Assembly: GCF_001975825.1 (NCBI RefSeq)
Contig: NZ_MTKN01000004.1
Coordinates: forward strand, 124,001-188,000
Direction: 5' to 3'
Origin: [Flexibacter] sp. ATCC 35208
GTDB taxonomy: Bacteria > Bacteroidota > Bacteroidia > Chitinophagales > Chitinophagaceae
Length of the DNA: 64,000 nucleotides
Of this stretch, positions 17,801 to 24,771 are shown in pieces. The translations under genes were made by a program, and so were the position numbers. The notes beneath the pieces were generated by a model. That model saw nothing but the letters and a program-made list of their open reading frames with translations, made no database searches and had not been told where the DNA came from. Each line of letters opens with the position of its first letter. Position 1 is the stretch's first letter.

Positions 17801-18736
17801 ACCCGCTCTCCTGACGGTAAAATGAAACGCTTCCACAAAGGTGCTTTCTATATTGCAGAACAGTTAGGACTTGATATTTTACCAATCATTATTCATGGCA
17901 CGGGTTACACCATGAGTAAGAATGACTTCCTGCTCAAGGATGGTCATATCACGGTGAAATACCTGCCCCGTATTGCACCCGGCGATAGCTATGCTGCACG
18001 TACCAAGGAGGTGAGCCGTTATTTCAAAGCAGAGTACGAAGTGCTGCGTCAGTCCATAGAAACGCCTGCCTACTATCGTGAGCAGATGATCTATAACTAT
18101 ATCTACAAAGGCCCGGTATTGGAATGGTACATGCGTATCAAAACCAAACTGGAAGGTAACTATGAACTGTTCGATGAGCTGTTGCCAAAGAAAGGGCGTA
18201 TACTGGATGTAGGCTGTGGATATGGATTCCTGAGTTATATGCTCCACTGGATGTCGCCTGACAGAGTGATTAAGGGTATTGATTATGATGAAGATAAGAT
18301 CATCACTGCACAGCATGGCTACCTGAAAGGAGAGCAGCTGTCATTTGAATGCGTAGACGTAACCAATTATACATTTGACAGGTACGATGCATTTGTAATT
18401 ACAGATGTATTGCACTACCTGCAAGCGGACGAGCAGGCAAAAGTACTGTCAGCGTGCATCAATCAACTGGAACCGGGTGGCGTGATCATAGTAAGGGATG
18501 GAGATAGTGACCTCACCGAAAGGCATGAAGGTACCCGTCTCACTGAATTCTTTTCTACCAAACTGCTTGGGTTCAACAAGACAAAAGATAAACCCTTGTC
18601 TTTCTTCTCCTCATCCGCAATCGCCAACATTGTAGCAGCTAATGGCGCCGTGATGGAGAAAATTGATAACACGCGTTATACCTCGAATGTTATTTTTATT
18701 ATCAAAAAGTTACCCCCTGAAGATGCAGCAATATGA
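14882..18736 (+). CDS. trifunctional fusion: RND/MMPL-type exporter, PlsC-type acyltransferase and methyltransferase
   Basis: A 1284-residue protein made of three parts. Residues 1-850 are an MMPL/RND-like exporter: an N-terminal membrane helix, an external loop (about 45-265), a helix bundle with ALGVGAVVLGIAINY, then a second loop and a second bundle with FGLGDDYSIF. Residues 870-1085 are a PlsC-type acyltransferase with NHTSFLD (His904, HX4D) and YPEGTRSPDG. Residues 1095-1284 are a class I methyltransferase with LDVGCGYGFLSYM (Asp near 1108). Exporters of this group in aryl-polyene loci are thought to move the lipid pigment. The fusion implies acylation, methylation and export in one place. 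Its C-terminus overlaps the next gene by 14 nt. No frameshift was seen within it. Confidence 0.88.
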   Translation: MGKLFVGIYNFFDRHKAWCWACMLFSFVLVGVGAWQIRLEEDITRILPQDKTLDKLQQVFNDSHFADKLVITISQKDSTAAAQPDSLTAFAGELADSAKIHLAPWMNQIQAQVQDSTVLDMMQVMQDHLPVFLEEQDYARIDSLITPERLQQSLQSNYNTLISPAGLVVKKVIGVDPTGMSWLGIKKLQHLQYDDHFELYDGYIMTKDHQHILMFITPRYPPSATGKNTVFLDELQAQIDSLQGYHSFTTASYFGGTAVSAGNAIQLKKDLVLTLSITIVVFVILIPLYFRKKRAAVLLMLPVVFGGLFSLACIWLVQGSISGIALGVGAVVLGIAINYSLHVFNHYRHFPDIREVINDLATPMTIGSFTTIGGFFCLQFIASPILQDVGIFAAFSLIGAALFSLIFLPHLIVLGKREEVAHHDTWLDKISTYKPEKNKWLVGAILVLTVIFFFTMKNVAFESDMMRMNFMRPELKEAEATLNKVNAYTAQSVYLITEGPDLETALQRSEALLPKVDQLQQQGVVKKYTGVNVLLLSNQEQQRRIQRWNAYWTPEKKQQVIAYLQQHGPAVGFKPAAFEPFAHWLTQHFEHIPDATLQNLRTGSLGDFITEKHGEISLVTLLKVDPAQKKTVYEKLEHDPNTTILDKQYVTNRLVVVLQNEFSSIAWMTSLLVFFALLLSYGRIELTIITFIPMAISWVWILGIMGLFGIRFNIVNIILSTFIFGLGDDYSIFTMDGLLQRYKTGKEENLSSFRSSIFLSAITTIIGLGVMIFAKHPSLKSLALISIIGITSVVLVSQVLIPFLFNWLITNRVNKGRAPWTLHGWLKSVFSFTYFVFGCLLMTVIGWFLLRVNPFNRKVGKQLYHRVLSKYTWSVIYIMGNVKKKIINPLGEKLDKPAVIISNHTSFLDILVSTMLHPNVVLLTSKWVWNSPVFGAVVRMADYYPVADGAEGSIEKLKEQVDNGYSIVVYPEGTRSPDGKMKRFHKGAFYIAEQLGLDILPIIIHGTGYTMSKNDFLLKDGHITVKYLPRIAPGDSYAARTKEVSRYFKAEYEVLRQSIETPAYYREQMIYNYIYKGPVLEWYMRIKTKLEGNYELFDELLPKKGRILDVGCGYGFLSYMLHWMSPDRVIKGIDYDEDKIITAQHGYLKGEQLSFECVDVTNYTFDRYDAFVITDVLHYLQADEQAKVLSACINQLEPGGVIIVRDGDSDLTERHEGTRLTEFFSTKLLGFNKTKDKPLSFFSSSAIANIVAANGAVMEKIDNTRYTSNVIFIIKKLPPEDAAI

Positions 18737-20231
18737 TGTCATAATTATCGGAAGTGGCCTGGGCAGTTTAGTTTGCGGAGTCATCCTCGGCAAGTATGGT
18801 TATCGCGTTTGTTTATATGAAAAGAACAGGCAGATAGGTGGATGTCTGCAAACTTATTCGCGCGACAAGGCAATTATTGATTCCGGTGTACACTATCTGG
18901 GTGGCCTGGAAGATGGACAAACCCTTCACAAAGTGTTCAGGTACCTGGGTGTACTGAACAACATGAAGCTGCTTCGTATGGAGATGGATGGTTTCGATCA
19001 TATCCATTTCGGCAACGAGCCGCAGGTGTACAAAATAGCCCAGGGACGTGATAACTTTATTCAGCAACTGTTAACATCTTTTCCAAAAGAAAAGGATGCC
19101 TTGCATGCCTATGTAAACAAACTGGAAGAAGTATGTGGCAAATTCCCACTCTTTAACCTGAGAATGGGTAGTGCCGCTGAAAAGGAAAGTGTAATGGGCG
19201 AAGAGGTCTGCGCATTTCTGCGAAGTATCACGGATGATGAACGCCTGCAACATGTACTTGCCGGGAATAACATGCTCTATGCCGGTTTTCCTGAAAAAAC
19301 ACCGTTGTATGTACACGCCCTGGTACAACACAGCTATATAGAAAGTGCCTGGAAATGTATAGACGGTGGTTCCATCATTGCCCGTAGCCTGAACAAGACG
19401 ATCCGTGCACAGGGTGGTGACATCATTCGCAATACGGAAGTAAAGGAAATCGTAGAGAAAGATGGGAAGGTGAGCCATATCGTACTGGAAGACGGTAAGG
19501 AAATAGAAGGAAAGTATTTCATTTCCGGTCTGCACCCTGCCCGTACCATCGGTATGTTAAAAGGTGACGGATTGCGTAATGCTTACAAGTCCCGCATTAA
19601 CTCACTGGAAAATACGCCCGGTACCTTTATGATCAATGTGGTACTGAAGCCCAATACTTTCCCATACCTGAATCACAACATATATCATCACGCCACTTCC
19701 AATGCATGGGATGGCATTAATTATACAGCGGACAACTGGCCGCTGACTTACGCCATGTTCGTATCGGCGAGTAACGGTCACGAGGAATATGCTGATAACC
19801 TGTCTATTATGACCTATATGCGTTACGAAGATGTGGCGCAATGGCATGATACCTTTAATACTGATGATAAGCCACACGAACGGGATGCCAGTTACCAGGA
19901 ATTTAAAACGGAGAAAGCTGAAAAGCTGCTGGATATGGTCTCGGAGCAATATCCACACCTGCGTAGCTGCATCCATTCCATGTATGTGGCCACACCACTC
20001 ACGTACCGCGACTACCTGAACATTCCGGAAGGTAGTATGTACGGCGTAGTCAAAGATGCTAGAGAACCGTTAAAGTCTATGATTCCTGCAGCAACCAGAA
20101 TACCTAATTTGTATCTTACAGGCCAAAATCTGAACTTACATGGTATTTTGGGTGTAACGATGAGTGCGGTGCTGACCTGTGCGGGGTTAGTAGATATTGA
20201 AACCATCGTGGAAGAGATAAATAAGAGTTAA
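18723..20231 (+). CDS. phytoene-desaturase-like FAD-dependent oxidoreductase
   Basis: A 502-residue flavoprotein of the CrtI/carotenoid isomerase and amine oxidase superfamily. The N-terminal FAD motif is IIIGSGLGSLVCGVILGKYG, and the C-terminal FAD-binding block is LYLTGQNLNLHGILGVTMSA. Family members desaturate or isomerise polyenes. No carotenoid genes are nearby, so I infer a redox step on the aryl polyene or its resorcinol head. The frame is open back to 18663, but ATG at 18723 puts the FAD motif right after the N-terminus and gives a 14-nt overlap with the fusion gene, the more usual layout. Confidence 0.82.
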   Translation: MQQYDVIIIGSGLGSLVCGVILGKYGYRVCLYEKNRQIGGCLQTYSRDKAIIDSGVHYLGGLEDGQTLHKVFRYLGVLNNMKLLRMEMDGFDHIHFGNEPQVYKIAQGRDNFIQQLLTSFPKEKDALHAYVNKLEEVCGKFPLFNLRMGSAAEKESVMGEEVCAFLRSITDDERLQHVLAGNNMLYAGFPEKTPLYVHALVQHSYIESAWKCIDGGSIIARSLNKTIRAQGGDIIRNTEVKEIVEKDGKVSHIVLEDGKEIEGKYFISGLHPARTIGMLKGDGLRNAYKSRINSLENTPGTFMINVVLKPNTFPYLNHNIYHHATSNAWDGINYTADNWPLTYAMFVSASNGHEEYADNLSIMTYMRYEDVAQWHDTFNTDDKPHERDASYQEFKTEKAEKLLDMVSEQYPHLRSCIHSMYVATPLTYRDYLNIPEGSMYGVVKDAREPLKSMIPAATRIPNLYLTGQNLNLHGILGVTMSAVLTCAGLVDIETIVEEINKS

Positions 20232-20241
20232 GAAATTATAT

Positions 20242-21924
20242 ATGAATAAGGGGAAAAAACGGAGCGGATGGCGCAAATTGGGGAGAGCGCTGTTATTTAT
20301 TTTTGGTAGCTTTTTATTGCTGCTGATAGCGCTGATCATTTATGTAGTGAGCGTAGGTCATATCCATCCACCGGATATTGCTGACAAGCGTGCACTGAAA
20401 CTGGAGCGTAAACCACTGGATTCAACGGCGTATACCATTGGCAACAACTGGTTCCGTAAGAGCAACAGTGGTCTGTATGAAATGTATATAGAAGGAAAGC
20501 CTTTTGACAGAGGAGTGATCTATGGCAAGCTCTCTGCAGAACTGGTAAAAAGACAGGAAGACAACTTCACGGATCAGATCAAGAAGATGATCCCTTCCCA
20601 GTCGTATCTGAAGTTCCTGCGCTACTTCGTAGGATTCTTCAACCGTAACCTGGCTAATAATATTGAAGAAGAGAATAAGGAAGAAATATACGGGATCTCT
20701 TTCTCTGCTTCTGACAAATACGATTTCATTGGCACTAACTATGAGCGCTTGCTCAACTACCACGCTGCACACGACATTGGTCACGCATTGCAGAATATGG
20801 CACTGGTGGGTTGTACCAGCTTCGCTACCTGGAATGACGCTTCTGCTGATAGTAGCCTGATCATAGGCCGTAACTTCGACTTTTATGTAGGCGATAAGTT
20901 TGCAGAAGACAAAGTGATAGCCTTCTATCATCCTGACAAAGGGTTCAACTTTATGATTGTGACCTGGGCTGGTTTCACCGGTTGTGCATCAGGTATGAAC
21001 CAGGCAGGTTTGACAGTGACCATCAATGCAGATAAGAGTAAGATCCCTACCGGTTCAGCAACGCCTGTATCGCTGGTCGCGAGAGAGATCCTGCAGTATG
21101 CAAAGAACATCGACGAAGCATATGCGATCGCAAAGAAGCATACCATGTTCGTATCTGAGTCTTTCCTGATTGGTTCAGCATTTGACAACCGTGCCGCCAT
21201 CATTGAAAAGACACCGGACAGCATGGAGTTGTATGATCCTAAAAAGAACTTCATCACCTGCACCAATCACTTTCAGGGTGAGAACTTTAAAGCGACGCCT
21301 GAAAATATCAGGCAGAGAGATGAAACAGCTTCCGGTTACCGCTTTGAGCGCCTGACCGAACTGCTAAAAGAGAAAGGTCCGAATACAGTTCAAAACACTG
21401 TCGATATTCTGCGCGACCGTTTTGGTCTGCATGGTAAAGATATTGGTGTAGGTAATGAGAAAGCAATCAACCAGTTCATTGCACATCACTCCGTAGTATT
21501 TGAACCAAAGAAGAAGCTGGTATGGGTATCTACAGCGCCATGGCAGCTGGGAGAGTATGTATGCTACAACCTGGATTCCATTTTTAGCATGCATGGTTTA
21601 CAAACGGATCATGAGGTGTACGATAGTAGCCGCATGATAGCACCTGATCCATTCATGCAAACAAAAGCCTTTACTAATTTTAAAGTATATCGTTCTTTAA
21701 AAGTTGCTGCACAAGCAGGAGTGGACCTGGATCCTGGCATGATACCAGCGCTGGATCCTGAATTTTACCATGCTTATGTAGTGGCTGGTGATTATGCATT
21801 CAGGCATGGTGACCTTCAAAGAGCAAAAGTATTTTATGAAAGAGCGCTCACTAAGGTGATCGCGAACAAATCAGAAGAGATCCATATCCGGAAACAAATA
21901 GAATTGTGTAATAAAAAATCATGA
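20242..21924 (+). CDS. C45-like N-terminal-nucleophile acyltransferase/hydrolase, membrane anchored
   Basis: A 560-residue protein with one N-terminal membrane segment (about residues 12-36) and a large external domain of the acyl-CoA:6-aminopenicillanate acyltransferase / choloylglycine hydrolase type. The putative nucleophile is Cys191 in LVGCTSFATWND, followed by the characteristic GRNFDF strand. In this superfamily the Cys is normally exposed by self-cleavage just before it. The C-terminal part (about 490-560) is helical and ends with a TPR-like stretch. It might cleave or form an amide or ester in the exported pigment. It lies between the desaturase-like gene and acpS, which starts 4 nt before its end. 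Confidence 0.8.
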   Translation: MNKGKKRSGWRKLGRALLFIFGSFLLLLIALIIYVVSVGHIHPPDIADKRALKLERKPLDSTAYTIGNNWFRKSNSGLYEMYIEGKPFDRGVIYGKLSAELVKRQEDNFTDQIKKMIPSQSYLKFLRYFVGFFNRNLANNIEEENKEEIYGISFSASDKYDFIGTNYERLLNYHAAHDIGHALQNMALVGCTSFATWNDASADSSLIIGRNFDFYVGDKFAEDKVIAFYHPDKGFNFMIVTWAGFTGCASGMNQAGLTVTINADKSKIPTGSATPVSLVAREILQYAKNIDEAYAIAKKHTMFVSESFLIGSAFDNRAAIIEKTPDSMELYDPKKNFITCTNHFQGENFKATPENIRQRDETASGYRFERLTELLKEKGPNTVQNTVDILRDRFGLHGKDIGVGNEKAINQFIAHHSVVFEPKKKLVWVSTAPWQLGEYVCYNLDSIFSMHGLQTDHEVYDSSRMIAPDPFMQTKAFTNFKVYRSLKVAAQAGVDLDPGMIPALDPEFYHAYVVAGDYAFRHGDLQRAKVFYERALTKVIANKSEEIHIRKQIELCNKKS

Positions 21925-22298
21925 TCTACGGCATAGGAACAGATATCGTTGACGTGGCACGCATAGGCGCCAAAATAGCCAAGGGAATTGGTTTTAAGGA
22001 ACTTGTGTTCACCCCTCACGAGATCGCCTATTGCGAGCAGCAGGTACATAGCGAAGAGCACTATGCCGCCCGGTTTGCAGCCAAGGAAGCCCTGTTGAAA
22101 GCACTGGGTACCGGTTACATGCATGGCGGGGTACATTTCAATGAAATAGAGATTACCAATGATGCTACCGGCAAGCCATTGCTAGAGCTGATAGGTAATG
22201 CCCGCTCCTACTACGAACAGCTACAGATCAAACAGATTTTGGTTTCATTGTCACACATTAACACCACTGCGGTGGCGACTGTGATCATTGAAGTCTGA
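21921..22298 (+). CDS. acpS: holo-[acyl-carrier-protein] synthase
   Basis: A 125-residue phosphopantetheinyl transferase of the AcpS type that moves 4-phosphopantetheine from CoA to the Ser of an ACP. The two signatures are clear: GIGTDIVDVARI with the Mg-binding Asp8, and RFAAKEALLKALG with the second metal-binding Glu. Overlap of 4 nt with the preceding gene ties it to the pigment block, which suggests it serves the two ACPs at 1951 and 8809. It may also be the only AcpS of the cell; that cannot be judged from this window. Confidence 0.93.
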   Translation: MIYGIGTDIVDVARIGAKIAKGIGFKELVFTPHEIAYCEQQVHSEEHYAARFAAKEALLKALGTGYMHGGVHFNEIEITNDATGKPLLELIGNARSYYEQLQIKQILVSLSHINTTAVATVIIEV

Positions 22299-22310
22299 AA
22301 ACCTGATACC

Positions 22311-23603
22311 ATGTACATACCCAATATTGAATTGCAGCCCGCTACTTCCATCAGGGCATTTCAGGAAAAAGAAGTCCTTCACCTGCTGGGTTACCTGCGG
22401 GAGTTTTCACCTTTTTACCGGAGTTGGTTTGCCGAACATGGCATACAGCCTTCCGACGTAAAATCGCTGGATGACCTCTGGCGTATTCCACCTGTCACGA
22501 AGGAGCACCTGCAGGAACAGAACTGGGATTTTCTGTGCGTAGATAAAAGCAAGATTGCAGAATATACCACTACCTCCGGTACGCTGGGCAGACCAGTGAT
22601 CATTGCTTTGACACAGAAAGATCAGGATCGGCTGGCGTATAATGAATACATTTCTTTTTGCTGTGCTGATGGTACGGAGAATGATATCTTTCAGCTGATG
22701 CTTACGCTGGACAGACAGTTTATGGCGGGGATGGCATATTATAATGGTATCCGCAAGTTAGGGGCCGGTGTGCTACGTGTGGGGCCGGGTGTACCTTCTC
22801 TGCAATGGGAGAATATACAGCGGATACAGCCAACCACAATAGTAGCAGTACCTTCATTTATCGTGAAGCTGATTGCATTTGCAAAAGAACATAATATCGA
22901 TATTAACTCGTCTTCAGTAAAAAAGGCGGTGTGTATAGGAGAGAATATCCGTAATGCGGATTTCACTTACAATGTATTGGGCAAGAGGATTACAGAGCAA
23001 TGGGATATCAAGCTTTATTCTACCTATGCCAGTACAGAAATGCAGACGGCATTTACAGAGTGTAATGCAGGTCATGGCGGGCACCACCATCCTGAGTTGC
23101 TGTATGTAGAACTGCTGGATGATAATAATCAACCTGTAGGCCCTGGCCAGGATGGCGAAGTGACGATTACGACACTCGGTGTAGAAGGGATGCCATTGCT
23201 GCGCTACAAGACAGGAGACATCTGCCGTTACTTTGAAGAACCATGTTCCTGTGGTCGCCAGACGAAGCGTTTATCACCTGTGATAGGCCGTCGTAAACAG
23301 ATGATCAAGTACAAGGGTACCACGTTGTATCCACCTGCGCTGTTTGACCTGCTGAATGATATGGAAGAAGTGAGAGAGTTTGTAGTAGAAGTATTCTCCA
23401 ACGAAATAGGCACAGACGAGATCTTACTGCATCTGTGGCCAATACAGGAATCAGAAGATATAGACAGAAAGATCCGTTCTTACCTACAAGCCAAACTGAG
23501 GGTAATACCTCAGATCAGGTATGTAGGGCAAACGGAGATCATGAAGATGCTGATGCCTGAAGGGCTACGCAAACCCGTGAAATTTGTGGATAACCGCGGT
23601 TAA
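22311..23603 (+). CDS. phenylacetate-CoA ligase-like adenylate-forming enzyme
   Basis: A 430-residue enzyme of the PaaK group of the AMP-binding superfamily; length is normal for PaaK. The phosphate-binding loop is TTTSGTLGRPVI, the A5-type motif is YASTEMQTAF, and the adenosine-contacting Asp lies in LLRYKTGDICR, followed by the PVIGRRKQMIKYKG hinge. A CSCG pair near residue 305 recalls a metal-binding site seen in some relatives. In flexirubin synthesis an aryl acid such as 4-coumarate made from tyrosine has to be activated, and this enzyme is the best candidate in the window. A tyrosine ammonia lyase was not seen and may lie upstream. Confidence 0.87.
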   Translation: MYIPNIELQPATSIRAFQEKEVLHLLGYLREFSPFYRSWFAEHGIQPSDVKSLDDLWRIPPVTKEHLQEQNWDFLCVDKSKIAEYTTTSGTLGRPVIIALTQKDQDRLAYNEYISFCCADGTENDIFQLMLTLDRQFMAGMAYYNGIRKLGAGVLRVGPGVPSLQWENIQRIQPTTIVAVPSFIVKLIAFAKEHNIDINSSSVKKAVCIGENIRNADFTYNVLGKRITEQWDIKLYSTYASTEMQTAFTECNAGHGGHHHPELLYVELLDDNNQPVGPGQDGEVTITTLGVEGMPLLRYKTGDICRYFEEPCSCGRQTKRLSPVIGRRKQMIKYKGTTLYPPALFDLLNDMEEVREFVVEVFSNEIGTDEILLHLWPIQESEDIDRKIRSYLQAKLRVIPQIRYVGQTEIMKMLMPEGLRKPVKFVDNRG

Positions 23604-24085
23604 AAGCTCACAGATACCGCGGCTTTCGGATTATCCAGTTTATTGCTTTTTCTCACGCCATCCCGGATCACATGGATCATGTTGATCTGGTTGGGATGCT
23701 CGCTATAAAGGATATCGTCTTTGACTTTCACCTGTTTGAAAGGAGTGATGTTCTGTGCCACCAAAAAGCACCAGGCCGCTTCTTCTTCAATTTTATAGCC
23801 GAGATAGGTAAGCTTTACGGCTTTTCCATCCACATTGATATATAAATGTTTATTGATATAGCCGGCGATGAGGCTATCCATTTGTGCCTTATTGGTTGGG
23901 TGGATGATGTCCAGCGGGAGTTTTGATTCCTTTTTCAGTACATTTTCCAGGTCGTCGGCAAAGATCCGGCAGCTGACCTGGACCTCGTTTTTAGTCTTTA
24001 CATGCTCGATCTCAGTGACACTCACATAGAATGGGTGAAATGCGAAAAAAGACCCCAATAACCATTTATATAATATTAAACCCAC
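23600..24085 (-). CDS. DUF6702-like exported protein of unknown function
   Basis: A 161-residue leftward gene whose 3' end overlaps the ligase gene by 4 nt, marking the end of the pigment block. It starts with a short hydrophobic segment and then the FHPFYVSVTEIEH sequence that I associate with the Bacteroidota family DUF6702; this family name is from memory. The rest shows DLENVLKKE, GYINKHLYI and WCFLVAQNI segments with no catalytic motif. In many Bacteroidota genomes such proteins neighbour HupE/UreJ-like and M1 peptidase genes, as here, although in this case it is divergent from them. Confidence 0.7.
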   Translation of the reverse strand: MGLILYKWLLGSFFAFHPFYVSVTEIEHVKTKNEVQVSCRIFADDLENVLKKESKLPLDIIHPTNKAQMDSLIAGYINKHLYINVDGKAVKLTYLGYKIEEEAAWCFLVAQNITPFKQVKVKDDILYSEHPNQINMIHVIRDGVRKSNKLDNPKAAVSVSF

Positions 24086-24145
24086 TTGCCTAAAAAATTT
24101 TAAATATTAGCAGTATCCTTGTATAATTACCAAAAATAGGAAATT

Positions 24146-24739
24146 GTGAGCACCGAATTCGGGATGTATTTTCAAATGGGGTGGCAGCATATCATTGCCT
24201 GGGATGGCTACGATCACATCCTGTTTATCATGGCGTTGTCAGCTATTTATATGCTGCAGGACTGGAGAAAAGTGCTTGTTCTTGTCACAGCTTTTACAAT
24301 TGGTCACGCCATCACACTGGCTTTAAGTGTCGCAAACGTCGTATATATCCAAAGCAGTCTGATAGAACTGCTCATACCAATCACTATCTGGATTACCGCT
24401 CTTTTCAATATGTTTAAAAAAGAGCTGTCGCCACAAAGAGTCCAACTGAACTATCTGTTCGCATTGTTTTTCGGCCTTGTTCATGGTATGGCCTTCTCTG
24501 CCTACCTGAAGAGTCTGATCGGCACACAGGAAAACATCCTTACACCCTTGCTGGCTTTCAATCTGGGGCTGGAAGTAGGGCAGATGATGGTCGTAGCAGG
24601 CGTATTATTACTGGCCGGTATTATTGTAAATGTTACAGGGGTAAAACGCAGGGACTGGAATATTTACCTCTCTGCTGCCATCTTTGGCGTAGCCGTTCTG
24701 ATAACCATTGAAAGATGTAAAGAATTTATAACAAAATAG
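24146..24739 (+). CDS. HupE/UreJ-like integral membrane protein
   Basis: A 197-residue protein with about six membrane segments. The N-terminal GWQHIIAWDGYDHILF motif has the His and Asp residues typical of the HupE/UreJ family, and TIGHAITLAL in the next helix adds another conserved His. HupE and UreJ are linked to nickel or cobalt uptake, but the Bacteroidota branch next to M1 peptidases has no proven substrate. The start is GTG at 24146, preceded by AGGAAA; ATG at 24164 is the alternative. The peptidase gene begins 32 nt after the stop. Confidence 0.85.
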   Translation: MSTEFGMYFQMGWQHIIAWDGYDHILFIMALSAIYMLQDWRKVLVLVTAFTIGHAITLALSVANVVYIQSSLIELLIPITIWITALFNMFKKELSPQRVQLNYLFALFFGLVHGMAFSAYLKSLIGTQENILTPLLAFNLGLEVGQMMVVAGVLLLAGIIVNVTGVKRRDWNIYLSAAIFGVAVLITIERCKEFITK

Positions 24740-24771
24740 ACAGGGACAACCAACTGTCACCAGGTTTTTTT

